From CAYYWP01 sp050176585 (lineage in GTDB: Bacteria > Desulfobacterota > Binatia > HRBIN30 > CADEER01): DNA of 64,000 nt. The notes beneath the pieces are model-generated. The model ran no database searches. It had not been told where the DNA came from and saw nothing but the letters and a program-made list of their open reading frames with translations. The position numbers and the translations under genes were made by a program. Below are positions 16,745 to 27,323 of the stretch, piece after piece (the stretch's first letter is position 1; every line of letters begins with the position of its first letter). The DNA lies in the NCBI GenBank assembly GCA_050176585.1, contig JBFXHX010000002.1, forward strand, positions 1-64,000, in the 5' to 3' direction.

Positions 16745-17200
16745 ATGTTCGGCAAGTACTACGAAGAGCTCGAAGTGGGCATGCAGTTCAGCCACCTGCC
16801 CGGGCGGACGTTGTCCGAGTACGACAACATCCTCTTCTCCGCCCTCACCCACAATCCGCAGCCGCTGCATCTCGATGCCGAGTTCGCGCGCAAATCCGAG
16901 TTTCAACGCCCATTGATGAACAGCCTCTTCACCCTCGGCTTGCTGGTCGGCCTTTCGGTGGCCGACACGACCGTCGGCACCACGATCGCGAACCTCGGCT
17001 TCGAGAGCATCGACTTTCCCAAGCCGCTCTTCGCCGGCGATACCCTGTACGTCTCGACCGAGGTGGTCGCGCGCCGCGAATCGAAGTCGCGGCCGGACGC
17101 CGGGATCGTCACCTTCGAGCACCGCGGGCATAATCAGCACGGCGAGTTGGTCGCGCGCTGCCGGCGCAATGCGTTCATGCGCAAGCGCCCGACGCCGTAA
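16745..17200 (+). CDS. MaoC-family (R)-hydratase
   Basis: The product is 151 residues with the hot-dog hydratase motif in ALTHNPQPLHLDAEFA (the Asp/Asn-Pro-x-His pattern of MaoC dehydratases), then PLMNSLFTLGLLVGLSV. It begins one base after the synthetase stop. This type includes mesaconyl-CoA hydratases, which pair with CitE-like lyases; the next gene is such a lyase, so hydration of an enoyl-CoA to a beta-hydroxyacyl-CoA for retro-aldol cleavage is a reasonable inference. The classical motif reads DxNPxH and here the start reads THNPQPLH, with Asp replaced by His as in several mesaconyl-CoA hydratase-like proteins. Substrate is not established. Confidence 0.87.
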   Translation: MFGKYYEELEVGMQFSHLPGRTLSEYDNILFSALTHNPQPLHLDAEFARKSEFQRPLMNSLFTLGLLVGLSVADTTVGTTIANLGFESIDFPKPLFAGDTLYVSTEVVARRESKSRPDAGIVTFEHRGHNQHGELVARCRRNAFMRKRPTP

Positions 17201-17208
17201 GCTGATCC

Positions 17209-18129
17209 ATGCGTTTTCGCCGACGCTGTCTACTGTTCGTGCCGGGCGACAGCGAGCGCAAGATCGCGCGCTCGCTCGGGCTCGCCGTCGACGGGTTGAT
17301 CTTCGACCTCGAAGACGCTGTCGCCCCGCCGGCCAAGGTCGCCGCACGGTCCGCGGTGGCGGAGGCGCTGCTCCGCGTGCCGAACGGAGTCGAGCGTGTG
17401 GTCCGCGTCAATGCGCTGTCCACGGGCCTGACCGCCGATGACATCCGCGGCACCATCGCCGGTGGACCGCATGCCTACTTGCTGCCGAAAATCGCGGCGC
17501 CCGCCGAGGTCGTGACCGCGGCGCGCATCATCGGCGACGCTGAAGCAGCCGCGGGACTCCCTGCAGGCGAGGTGCGCCTGATCTTGATCGGCACGGAGAC
17601 CGCCGCTGGCGCGCTCGCCGTCCGCGAGCTCACGCGGGCCGACTCGCGCGTCAATGGCGTGCTCTGGGGATCCGAGGATCTCTCTGCCGACATCGGCGCG
17701 CGGCGCACGCACGGTACGGCTGGGCGCCTACTCGACGTATTCGCGCTCGCCCGCTCGCTCACGCTGCTCGCCGCCACGGCGGCGCGCATCGACGCGTTCG
17801 ACATGCCCTTCCTCCGCCTCGGCGATCACGAGGGGCTCCGCCGCGATGCGGAGGAGAGCGCATGGATGGGGTTCACCGGGAAGTTCGCGATCCATCCGGA
17901 GCAGATCGAGCCGATCACCGCGGCCTTCACTCCGCCGGTCGCGGAGCTCGCCGCCGCGCGCGGCCTGATCGCGGCCTGGGAAGCGGCGGGACAGCCGGGG
18001 ACGTTCGCGCATGAAGGCGCGATGATCGATGCGCCGATGCTCGCGCGCGCGCGGCGCGTGCTCGCGCGCGTCCCGGTGGAAGACTCTGCCCCTGGCCATA
18101 CAGTCGAACGGAGCACCACGAGCCGATGA
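17209..18129 (+). CDS. HpcH/HpaI (CitE-like) CoA-ester lyase
   Basis: The product is 306 residues of the CitE/malyl-CoA lyase family of Mg-dependent TIM barrels. Marks include RCLLFVPGDSERKI at the N-terminus, LIFDLEDAVAP with the metal-binding acidic pair, LLPKI, LILIGTETAAGAL with the second metal glutamate, and GKFAIHPEQIEPI near the C-terminus. It would cleave or form a beta-hydroxyacyl-CoA such as malyl-, citramalyl- or methylmalyl-CoA into acetyl- or propionyl-CoA plus a 2-oxoacid. It sits 8 bases after the MaoC hydratase and overlaps the acyl-CoA dehydrogenase start by four bases (ATGA), supporting one operon. Confidence 0.9.
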   Translation: MRFRRRCLLFVPGDSERKIARSLGLAVDGLIFDLEDAVAPPAKVAARSAVAEALLRVPNGVERVVRVNALSTGLTADDIRGTIAGGPHAYLLPKIAAPAEVVTAARIIGDAEAAAGLPAGEVRLILIGTETAAGALAVRELTRADSRVNGVLWGSEDLSADIGARRTHGTAGRLLDVFALARSLTLLAATAARIDAFDMPFLRLGDHEGLRRDAEESAWMGFTGKFAIHPEQIEPITAAFTPPVAELAAARGLIAAWEAAGQPGTFAHEGAMIDAPMLARARRVLARVPVEDSAPGHTVERSTTSR

Positions 18130-19316
18130 GCGACTTTCGTCCGGAGTTGAACGAAGAGCAGCAGGCAATCCAAGAGGCGGCGCGGCGCTTTTGCGAGCGC
18201 GAAATAGTGCCGCACGCCCGGACCTGGGAAGAGGCGGGCGCGGTGCCCCGGTCGGTGCTGCGCGCCATGGGTGAGCAAGGCTTCTTCGGCGGCGCGTTTC
18301 CGCGCCGCTACGGCGGCAGCGAGACGGGCTTCGTCGCGCAGTCGGTGGTCATCGAGGAGTTCACGCGCGGGCACGTCGGCGTGGGCTACGTGTTCAACGC
18401 CCAGGCGATGATCATCCCGCTCGCCATTCACGACTTCGGCACCGAGGAGCAGCGCCAGCAGTGGCTGCCGCGATTGTTGGCGGGCGAGGCGGTCGGGTGT
18501 TTTTCGCTCACCGAGCCCGATACCGGATCGGATGCGGCGGCAATCCGCACGCGCGCCGAGCGCCAAGGCGATCACTGGGTGCTCAATGGGCGCAAGATGT
18601 GGGCGACCTTCGGCGATGTGGCGGACGTCACCGTGCTGTTCGCGCGCACCACGGAGGAGGGCGGGCATCGCGGGCTCGGAGCGTTCCTGGTCGGGCGCGA
18701 CGTGCCGGGGGTGACGCGCACGGTGATTCCGTCCCGGGTGGGCACTCGCTGTGTGCACTCGGTGGAGATCGGGTTGGAGGATGCGGTCATCCCCGACGCG
18801 AACCGGCTCGGCGAGGAGCGCGGCGGGTTCAAGATGGCGATGTCGGTGCTGGACTACGGGCGCATCACGGTCAGCTCGCGCTGTCTGGGGATCGCGCAGC
18901 GCTGCATCGACGCCAGCGTGCGCTACGCCACCGAGCGGAAGGCCTTCGGCGAGCCGATCGGCCGCTATCAGATGGTGCAGGACGGATTGGCGCGGGCCGT
19001 AGTGGCCACGGAAGGCGCGCGGGCGCTGGTGCGCCGCGCGGCCTATCTCGCCGACGCGGGGCGGCCGTTTGCGCGCGAGGCATCGATCGGGAAATACGCC
19101 GCGGCCGAGGCGGCTGTGGAGGCGGCGAAATTGGCGATGGACGTGCACGGCGGGATGGCGTTCTCGGAGGAATTCGCGGTCGGTGACTGGCTAATGGCGG
19201 CCAACGTCATGCGCACCGCGGAGGGGCACGCCAATATCCAGAAGCGGCTGATCGCCGAGGACGCACTCGGCTACAAGGAAGCGAACCGGCACTCCCCTGC
19301 CCGGCCGCGCTTTTGA
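18126..19316 (+). CDS. Acyl-CoA dehydrogenase
   Basis: The product is 396 residues with the complete ACAD architecture: helical N-terminal domain, a beta domain containing CFSLTEPDTGSDAAAIRT, and a C-terminal helical domain with ERKAFGEPIGRYQMVQD and KLAMDVHGGMAFSEEF. The catalytic base region reads RTAEGHANIQKRLIAEDAL. It oxidises an acyl-CoA at the alpha-beta bond with FAD, passing electrons to ETF. The start overlaps the previous stop. The 3' end of this gene has a decayed relative at 23837-24000, immediately before the second ferritin-like gene, which points to an old segmental duplication. Confidence 0.93.
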   Translation: MSDFRPELNEEQQAIQEAARRFCEREIVPHARTWEEAGAVPRSVLRAMGEQGFFGGAFPRRYGGSETGFVAQSVVIEEFTRGHVGVGYVFNAQAMIIPLAIHDFGTEEQRQQWLPRLLAGEAVGCFSLTEPDTGSDAAAIRTRAERQGDHWVLNGRKMWATFGDVADVTVLFARTTEEGGHRGLGAFLVGRDVPGVTRTVIPSRVGTRCVHSVEIGLEDAVIPDANRLGEERGGFKMAMSVLDYGRITVSSRCLGIAQRCIDASVRYATERKAFGEPIGRYQMVQDGLARAVVATEGARALVRRAAYLADAGRPFAREASIGKYAAAEAAVEAAKLAMDVHGGMAFSEEFAVGDWLMAANVMRTAEGHANIQKRLIAEDALGYKEANRHSPARPRF

Positions 19317-19328
19317 GCTCTGAGTACC

Positions 19329-20462
19329 ATGCTCGAACGCATGCGTGTCATCGACGTGTCGTCGTTCATGCCGGGGCACTATGCCTCGACGCTGCTCGCG
19401 GAGCTCGGCGCCGACGTCGTGCAGGTGGAACCGCCCGGTGGGCTCCCGGCGCGGCACCTGCCCGGATTGTTCGACTCGACGTGCCGCAACCGCCGCAGCG
19501 TGATGCTCGATTTGAAACGCGACTCGGCGCGCCAGGCGTTCCGGCGCCTGGCGGCGGGCGCCGACGCGGTGATCGAAGGTTTCCGGCCGGGTGTAGCGGC
19601 GCGCCTGGGCATCGATTACCAGACGCTGGCCGCCGAGAGCCCCGGGCTCATCTACTGCTCGATCTCCGGCTTCGGCCAGGAGGGGCCGCTGCGCGACTGG
19701 ATGGGGCACGACACGAACTACGTCGCCATGAGCGGCGGCCTCGCCGTGTTCGAGGATCCGGTCGGACCGCGCCCGTTCGGACTGCCGGTGGGGGACCTGA
19801 CCGCCAGCCTGCACACCGTCATCGGCATCCTCGCCGCGCTGCTCGAGCGACGCGAGACCGGCCGCGGACGCTACCTCGACGTGGCGATCTCCGATGGCCC
19901 GCTCTCGTTCGCCGTGCCGCGAGCGGCGGAGCTGCTGTTCACCGGGGCGCTCCCGCGGCGCGGGATCGCGCGCGGCGTCTTCGCCACCCGCGACCGGCGG
20001 TATCTCACCCTCGCGGTGGTGGAACAGCACGCGTGGCAAGCGCTCTGTAAGGCGGTCGGCCAGCCGGAGCTCGCCGAGGATCCGCGCTTCCGCACGCACG
20101 CGGACCGCAACGCGAACGCCGACGAGATCGAATCGCTGTTCGCCGGCATCTTCCGCGAGCACACGCTCGCGGAGTGGACCGCTCGGCTGGACGGCAGCCG
20201 CTGCTCGTGGGCGCCGGTGCACACGTTGGAAGAGGCGTTCGGCCATCCGCACGTGTCGGCACGCGGCCTGGTTCGCATGCTCGCGGCCGGGGGCGGCCAG
20301 GTGCCGGTCATGACCCTCCCGGTCAAGGGGCTCGCCCCGGGAGCACCCGCACCGTCCCCGCCCCCGCGCGCCGGCGAGCACACGCGCGCCGTGCTCGCGG
20401 AGCTCGGCTATAGTGATCGCGAGTTGCAGGAGCTCGCGGACGAAGGCGCCATCTCGCCGTGA
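19329..20462 (+). CDS. CaiB/BaiF-family (class III) CoA transferase
   Basis: The product is 377 residues. Family marks are VIDVSSFMPGHYASTLLAELGADV at the N-terminus, KRDSARQAFRRLAAGADAVIEGFRPG and SISGFGQEGPLRDW. The catalytic aspartate of the family lies in the stretch after SGFGQxGP, here around GDLTASLHTVIGILAALLER. It moves CoA between carboxylic acids without free CoA, for example from succinyl-CoA to a pathway acid. It starts 12 bases after the acyl-CoA dehydrogenase. An ATG at 19341 is also possible. It probably completes the CoA-ester operon begun at 14788. Confidence 0.9.
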   Translation: MLERMRVIDVSSFMPGHYASTLLAELGADVVQVEPPGGLPARHLPGLFDSTCRNRRSVMLDLKRDSARQAFRRLAAGADAVIEGFRPGVAARLGIDYQTLAAESPGLIYCSISGFGQEGPLRDWMGHDTNYVAMSGGLAVFEDPVGPRPFGLPVGDLTASLHTVIGILAALLERRETGRGRYLDVAISDGPLSFAVPRAAELLFTGALPRRGIARGVFATRDRRYLTLAVVEQHAWQALCKAVGQPELAEDPRFRTHADRNANADEIESLFAGIFREHTLAEWTARLDGSRCSWAPVHTLEEAFGHPHVSARGLVRMLAAGGGQVPVMTLPVKGLAPGAPAPSPPPRAGEHTRAVLAELGYSDRELQELADEGAISP

Positions 20463-20610
20463 CGAGCGGATCCGGAGCGCCAGTTTCGCGGGAGCGGCAT
20501 CATCATCCATCGCGCCCGCGTGCCGCGACGGTTTGAGAAAACGAGCGCCGAATGGCAGAAGTCGGCGACACAGGGCAGCGAGGGTCAATAATCCGGGGAG
20601 GAAGACGCTT

Positions 20611-21384
20611 ATGGGTAGCCTACTGATCAAGAAAGACGCGCAGTACTGGGGCATCACGCTCGACGATCTCGCGCGCAAGCGGCTGAACGGGACAGCCTTT
20701 TTGAACCTCATGCAGGAGGCGATCGGGCCGTACCGCGACGCGACGTGGCAGTTGGTGGACGACTGGGCGCGGCGCGTGTCGTGGACCGACAAGAAGGTGT
20801 TTAAGACGGTGCTACAGTTCGGCGCGCTCGAGATGCACGGCGCGCGCATCTATAACGAGTGGTACAAGGGCACGCTGCCGTACGTCGATTACGGGAGCGG
20901 CGCCTTCGAGGACTGCCTGAACCTGATCTCGCGCAAGGCGTACGACGAGCAGAAGCACGGGCGGATCTACTGGGACGCGGTGCTTGAGCGCGGGTGGGCG
21001 GGCAACCGCCGCGAGCTGTTCGGCCACGAGTACTCGCAGGCGATCTTCGGCATGAAGATGTTCGTCTCCTGGCTGGCGTACGTCGGATCGTCACATCCCG
21101 CCGTGCAGCACGCCGGCGATTCCGTGTCTTCGGAGTTCCAGTCGGCGCAGAGCATCCACGCGCTCGGTGAATCGCTGGCCACGTTCGACCCGATCATCGC
21201 GAAGGCGTTCCTCGCCCAGGAGTACGAGGAGATGACCCACGTAAAGATGGGCGAGTACGTGGTCGGACGCTACGCCTCGACGCCGGCGATCCAGTTCCAG
21301 TGCCTCTGGGCGGCGCACCACAACCTGCACTCGCTCAACCTGGCGCTCAAGTCGTTCATCGATTTCGTCGAAGAAGACGATTAA
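20611..21384 (+). CDS. Unknown protein with a ferritin-like diiron ligand pattern (copy 1)
   Basis: I do not recognise the family. The product is 257 residues, with no signal peptide or membrane segment. Glu83, Glu113-x-x-His116, Glu175 and Glu207-x-x-His210 have the spacing of carboxylate-bridged diiron proteins: about 30 residues from the first acid to the first ExxH, then the same pattern again, as in ribonucleotide reductase R2 or soluble diiron oxygenases. The surroundings of these residues (LISRKAYDEQKHG, AQEYEEMTHVKMGE) look helical. A ferredoxin gene follows 9 bases later, an obvious electron donor. GGGGAGGAAG precedes the ATG. Inference: a diiron oxygenase or oxidase acting on a catabolic intermediate. 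A closely similar copy is at 24042. Confidence 0.8.
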   Translation: MGSLLIKKDAQYWGITLDDLARKRLNGTAFLNLMQEAIGPYRDATWQLVDDWARRVSWTDKKVFKTVLQFGALEMHGARIYNEWYKGTLPYVDYGSGAFEDCLNLISRKAYDEQKHGRIYWDAVLERGWAGNRRELFGHEYSQAIFGMKMFVSWLAYVGSSHPAVQHAGDSVSSEFQSAQSIHALGESLATFDPIIAKAFLAQEYEEMTHVKMGEYVVGRYASTPAIQFQCLWAAHHNLHSLNLALKSFIDFVEEDD

Positions 21385-21393
21385 GGAATCCCA

Positions 21394-21660
21394 ATGGCAA
21401 CGAACGTCAAAGGCGGCGATCTGGTGTTCGAGATCGTCCAATCGAAGTGCATCACGTGCGGCAACTGCCGCGAGGTGTGCCCCTGGCACGCGATCATCCA
21501 CAGCTGGACGGAAGAGACGAAGTACCGCACGACGGTGATGGTGCTGGCCGATGCCTGCACCGGGTGCGGCGGTCCGGAGCTGGCACCGTGCGTGCGCTTC
21601 TGCCCGGTGCCCGAGTGCATCGTGCCCGTGGCGCGAGCCGGCGCGGAAGCTACTGCCTGA
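21394..21660 (+). CDS. Ferredoxin, 2[4Fe-4S], Alvin-like cysteine spacing
   Basis: The product is 88 residues. The first cluster motif is CITCGNCREVCP (CxxCxxCxxxCP). The second is CTGCGGPELAPCVRFCP, with seven residues between the second and third cysteines, the longer loop of Allochromatium-type ferredoxins. Such ferredoxins tend to have very low potentials. It lies 9 bases after the ferritin-like protein gene and 63 before an isochorismatase-type hydrolase. The arrangement suggests it reduces the diiron protein. Its start ATG follows AAGGA. Confidence 0.93.
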   Translation: MATNVKGGDLVFEIVQSKCITCGNCREVCPWHAIIHSWTEETKYRTTVMVLADACTGCGGPELAPCVRFCPVPECIVPVARAGAEATA

Positions 21661-21723
21661 TCCTCTCCGAGCGCACGCGCGCGGACGGCGGCATCCATCG
21701 CAACAGAGAAAGAGAGGTCTCTG

Positions 21724-22482
21724 ATGGCTAGCAGGAGTAATTGGCGCCGGGAGCTCGAGCAGCTTCCGGACTTCGGCCCCGAGTTCGCTATTCTGCCGTC
21801 GCGAACGGCGCTCCTGGTGATCGACATGCAGTACCTGGATGCGCACCGCAGCTACGGCATGGGAAAGCTTCTGGTCGAGCGCTTTCCCGAGTCCGGCGAC
21901 TACTTCTGCGGCCGGCTCGAGCGGACGGTCATTCCGAACCAACAGCGGCTACTCGCCTTGTTCCGCGAAGCGGGGATGCGCATCGTGCACATCACCGTCG
22001 GCGGACACCTGCCGGACAACAGCGACTGGGTGCCGCTGCGTCGCGAGGCGGACGAACGGGTGGAGCGTGAGACCGGCAGCAAGCCAGCCTGTTACACGGT
22101 GGGCACGTTCGAGCATGGCATCCTCCCCGAGCTCGCCCCGCAGCCGGGCGAGCTCGTGCTGAACAAAGTCTCGCGCAGCGTGTTCACGTCCACCGGCATC
22201 GATCAGATCCTGCGCAACATGGGCATCGACACGCTCGTGCTGACTGGAGTGATGACCAACTCGTGCGTCGAGATGGCGGCGCGGGACGCGGCCGATCGCG
22301 CCTACAAGTGCATCGTGGTGGATGACGCCTGCGCCACGTTCACGCAGGAGATGCACGACGCGGCGCTGCGCACCTTCCGGATGCTGTACGGCAAAGTGGA
22401 GGATACCCACGACGTGGTCGCTGAGATCCGGGCGGCCGTTGCAGAGGCCGCGCCGCCGCGGCGCGCTGGAGCGAGAGCCTGA
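21724..22482 (+). CDS. Isochorismatase-family cysteine hydrolase
   Basis: The product is 252 residues. The catalytic triad of the family is visible: Asp34 in LLVIDMQ, Lys148 in LNKVSRSVF and Cys181 in MTNSCVEMAARDA. Members include N-carbamoylsarcosine amidohydrolase, nicotinamidase, maleamate amidohydrolase, biuret hydrolase and ureidoacrylate amidohydrolase, nearly all cleaving amide or carbamoyl bonds. That supports nitrogen-containing substrates in this cluster. A GAGAGG ribosome-binding site precedes the ATG, and its stop overlaps the next gene's start (TGATG). Which amide is cut cannot be told. Confidence 0.9.
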   Translation: MASRSNWRRELEQLPDFGPEFAILPSRTALLVIDMQYLDAHRSYGMGKLLVERFPESGDYFCGRLERTVIPNQQRLLALFREAGMRIVHITVGGHLPDNSDWVPLRREADERVERETGSKPACYTVGTFEHGILPELAPQPGELVLNKVSRSVFTSTGIDQILRNMGIDTLVLTGVMTNSCVEMAARDAADRAYKCIVVDDACATFTQEMHDAALRTFRMLYGKVEDTHDVVAEIRAAVAEAAPPRRAGARA

Positions 22483-23375
22483 TGAGTCAGAGCGCTGCAC
22501 CCGGAGCTCAGCTCCGGAACCTCATGGCGCGCCCGGAGGGAGTGGTCGCCCCAGGCGCGTTCGATACGCTGTCCGCTCGCGCCGTCCAGGCATCGGGCTT
22601 CGATGCGGTGTACATGACCGGGTTCGGCACCTCGGCGAGCCTGCTCGGGTTGCCCGATCTCGGTTTCGTGTCGTTGTCGGAGATGGTCGAGCGCGCCCGT
22701 CGCATCGTGTTCGCCGTGTCCGTGCCGGTCGTCGCCGACGCCGACACTGGATACGGTAATGCGCTGAACATCTACCGCACCGTGCGAGAGTACGAGAACG
22801 CCGGCGTGGCGGGCATCCACCTGGAGGACCAGGTGTTCCCGAAGAAATGCGGCCACATGGAAGGCAAACGCGTGATCTCGGGCGAGGAGCATGCGGAGAA
22901 GATCCGCGCCGCGTGCGAGGCGCGGCGCGACCCGTCCTTCGTCATCATCGCGCGCACCGATGCGCGCGCCGTCCTCGGGCTCGATGAAGCAATCCGGCGC
23001 GGGCGCCTGTATCAAGAAGCCGGAGCAGACGTGTTGTTCATCGAGGCGCCGATGTCGGAAGCCGAGATGACCGAGATCTCGCGCTCCCTGCCCGGGATTC
23101 CCCTCCTCGCCAACATGACCGAGCGCGGCAAGACGCCGATCTTGACACCACAGGCGCTGGCCGCGCTGAACTACAAGCTCACGCTCTGGCCGCTCACCGC
23201 TCTCCTGGCCGCCACGCAGGCCATGCTGCGCACGCTGACCACGCTGCGCAAAGAAGGATCGTCGGCGCAGGCGCTCGACGGCTCGATGGCGTTCGCCGAG
23301 TTCAACCGCTTCATCGGCCTCGAGGAGTGGCAGGCGCGCGAGCGCCGGTACATCGACGGCGACGCCGGCGTCTAA
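22482..23375 (+). CDS. Isocitrate lyase/PEP mutase superfamily enzyme (2-methylisocitrate-lyase-like)
   Basis: The product is 297 residues of the ICL/PEPM barrel family. VADADTGYGN (Asp86, Asp88) supplies metal ligands and the KKCGH signature at residues 121-125 is that of lyases such as isocitrate, 2-methylisocitrate and 2,3-dimethylmalate lyase. It would cleave or decarboxylate a branched dicarboxylic acid to pyruvate, glyoxylate or succinate-type products. 2,3-dimethylmalate lyase ends the anaerobic nicotinate pathway, which also uses a molybdenum hydroxylase and an amidohydrolase, but oxaloacetate decarboxylase-like members look similar. The start overlaps the upstream stop. Confidence 0.9.
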   Translation: MSQSAAPGAQLRNLMARPEGVVAPGAFDTLSARAVQASGFDAVYMTGFGTSASLLGLPDLGFVSLSEMVERARRIVFAVSVPVVADADTGYGNALNIYRTVREYENAGVAGIHLEDQVFPKKCGHMEGKRVISGEEHAEKIRAACEARRDPSFVIIARTDARAVLGLDEAIRRGRLYQEAGADVLFIEAPMSEAEMTEISRSLPGIPLLANMTERGKTPILTPQALAALNYKLTLWPLTALLAATQAMLRTLTTLRKEGSSAQALDGSMAFAEFNRFIGLEEWQARERRYIDGDAGV

Positions 23376-23836
23376 TCCGGCACCGCTCGACCTACGCCAC
23401 CGATCGCCGTCTCGACGGTCGGTGGCCGCGTCGGAACCCCAGGGCAGCAGACCTCGCTCGTCGGATGCCGACCGTAACCCATCAGGCGCTGTGAGCGCGG
23501 CAGCGCTCCAACCGGGCCGCGGCGCTAATCGCGGCCGAGCCGCACCCACGCGGCGTTCATCGCGTACCGGGGTGCAGCAGCCGCGCCGAACAGCCGCGGC
23601 GTCGGCGTCACTGCCGAGCGGCTAGATAGCGCGCCATAGAGCCTGGATCCGGCCGCCTGCGATGCAGGCGGCGCAGGAGGCGGTTGACCATTGCGAAGGC
23701 GACCTGTACTCCGCGTGTCAGAATCGGGATGGGGCAGCAGACTGATGTACACCTGCATCTTGGACGAAGGCGCGCGTCGCGCCGAAGATCGGCGCCTTCG
23801 CGCCGCGGCTGGCGTGTTCAAGCTGGCAATCCGACT
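23376..23836. other. Non-coding stretch upstream of the acyl-CoA dehydrogenase remnant
   Basis: No conserved open frame is seen in these 461 bases. A small hairpin CCGCCTGC/GCAGGCGG lies at 23653-23671, and a longer imperfect one with arms CGAAGGCGC and GCGCCTTCG at about 23765-23802. They may end transcription of the upstream operon. The rest may be eroded DNA of the duplication that left the remnant next to it. Confidence 0.45.
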
Positions 23837-24000
23837 GGCGGACCGTTTGCGGAGAATTTGGCGGTCGGTGACTGGCTGATGAAGGCGGACGTGGTACGCA
23901 CCGGCGCGGATATGCAGACGTGCAGAAGCGACTGATCGCCGAGGTCGCGCTCGGCTACAAAGACGCGAACCGCCACCCGCCTGCTCCACCCCGCTGCTGA
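23837..24000 (+). pseudogene. Remnant of an acyl-CoA dehydrogenase 3' end
   Basis: Translated in two frames, this stretch reads GGPFAENLAVGDWLMKADVV and then, after one frameshift near 23915, VQKRLIAEVALGYKDANRHP followed by a stop at 23998-24000. It matches the C-terminal end of the acyl-CoA dehydrogenase at 18126-19316 (EEFAVGDWLMAANVM, IQKRLIAEDALGYKEANRHS) residue by residue. The rest of that gene is missing. The remnant sits 41 bases before the second ferritin-like gene. Confidence 0.85.
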
Positions 24001-24041
24001 CGGGCGGCTGTCGATGGCGAAGCACAGCGAAGGAGGATTGG

Positions 24042-24815
24042 ATGGGTAGCCTGCTGATCAAGAAAGACGCGCGGTACTGGGACATCTCGCTCGAAGACCT
24101 GGCGCGCAAGCGGCTGAACGGAACGGCTTTTTTGAACCTCATGCAGGAGGCCATTGGACCGTACCGCGCCAAGACGTGGGAGATGGTCGACGAGTGGGCC
24201 CGGCGCGTGTCGTGGACGGACAAAAAGGTGTTCAAGACCGTGGTGCAGTTCGGCGCCCTCGAGATGCACGGCGCCCGCATCTACAACGAGTGGTACAAGG
24301 GCACGCTGCCCTACGTCGACTACGGCACCGGCGCGTTCGAGGATTGTCTGAACCTCATCTCGCGCAAGGCCTACGACGAGCAGAAGCATGGGCGCATATA
24401 CTGGGACGCGGTGCTCGAGCGCGGGTGGGCGGGCAACCGCCGCGAGCTCTTCGGTCACGAGTACGCCCAGGCGGTCTTTGGCATGAAGATGTTCGTCGCC
24501 TGGCTGTCCTACGTTGGCTCGGCGCATCCCGCGGTACAGCACGCGGGCGATTCAGTATCTTCGGAGTTCCAGGCCGCGGAGAGCATTCACGCGCTCGGCG
24601 AATCGCTCGCGACGTTCGATCCGATCATCGCAAAGGCGTTCCTCGCCCAGGAGTTCGAGGAAATGACTCACGTGAAAATGGGCGAGTACGTGGTCGGGCG
24701 CTATGCCTCCACGCCGGCGATCCAGTTCCAATGCCTGTGGGCTTCGCACCACAACCTGCATTCGCTGAATCTGGCGTTCAAAGACTTCATCGACTTCGTC
24801 GAATCGGACGACTGA
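24042..24815 (+). CDS. Unknown protein with a ferritin-like diiron ligand pattern (copy 2)
   Basis: This 257-residue protein is a close paralogue of the one at 20611-21384, about nine in ten residues the same by eye. All proposed ligands are kept (Glu83, Glu113/His116, Glu175, Glu207/His210) and substitutions are mostly conservative, so both copies look functional. GAAGGAGG precedes the ATG. Unlike copy 1 it has no ferredoxin gene of its own; it follows an acyl-CoA dehydrogenase remnant and converges on a molybdenum hydroxylase gene. It could form hetero-oligomers with copy 1 or serve a related substrate. Function is unknown. Confidence 0.82.
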   Translation: MGSLLIKKDARYWDISLEDLARKRLNGTAFLNLMQEAIGPYRAKTWEMVDEWARRVSWTDKKVFKTVVQFGALEMHGARIYNEWYKGTLPYVDYGTGAFEDCLNLISRKAYDEQKHGRIYWDAVLERGWAGNRRELFGHEYAQAVFGMKMFVAWLSYVGSAHPAVQHAGDSVSSEFQAAESIHALGESLATFDPIIAKAFLAQEFEEMTHVKMGEYVVGRYASTPAIQFQCLWASHHNLHSLNLAFKDFIDFVESDD

Positions 24816-24822
24816 GGTTCAC

Positions 24823-24946
24823 GGGTTAGGGAAAGGCAGGCTGTACGCTCGATAGGGCTGGTGGTTGTTGGGATCTGCAGGCCGCGTGACGCGTCGCCGG
24901 TTCGTCCCCAACAACGTAACAGTCCAACAGCGTAACAGCTTGCCCC

Positions 24947-24953
<7 letters not shown>
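24823..24953. repeat. Intergenic palindromic element, copy 1
   Basis: Left arm GGGTTAGGG...GGCAGGCTGT.ACGCT and right arm AGCGTAACAGCTTGCCCCCTAACCC are imperfect reverse complements, with an inner pair TTGTTGGG/CCCAACAA. The element fills the space between convergent genes ending at 24815 and 24947, and carries two GTAACAG motifs shared with the copies at 28935 and 31541. A role in transcription termination is inferred from position. Confidence 0.65.
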
Positions 24954-27310
<2,357 letters not shown>

Positions 27311-27312
27311 CT

Positions 27313-27323
27313 CCCCCCCCCCC
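27313..27323 (-). repeat. G11 homopolymer beside a start codon
   Basis: On the minus strand eleven consecutive G residues are followed by AG and then the ATG at 27310, so the run is the ribosome-binding region of the large-subunit gene. Slipped-strand changes here would alter Shine-Dalgarno spacing or strength. A read-count error in a homopolymer is also possible. Confidence 0.7.
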
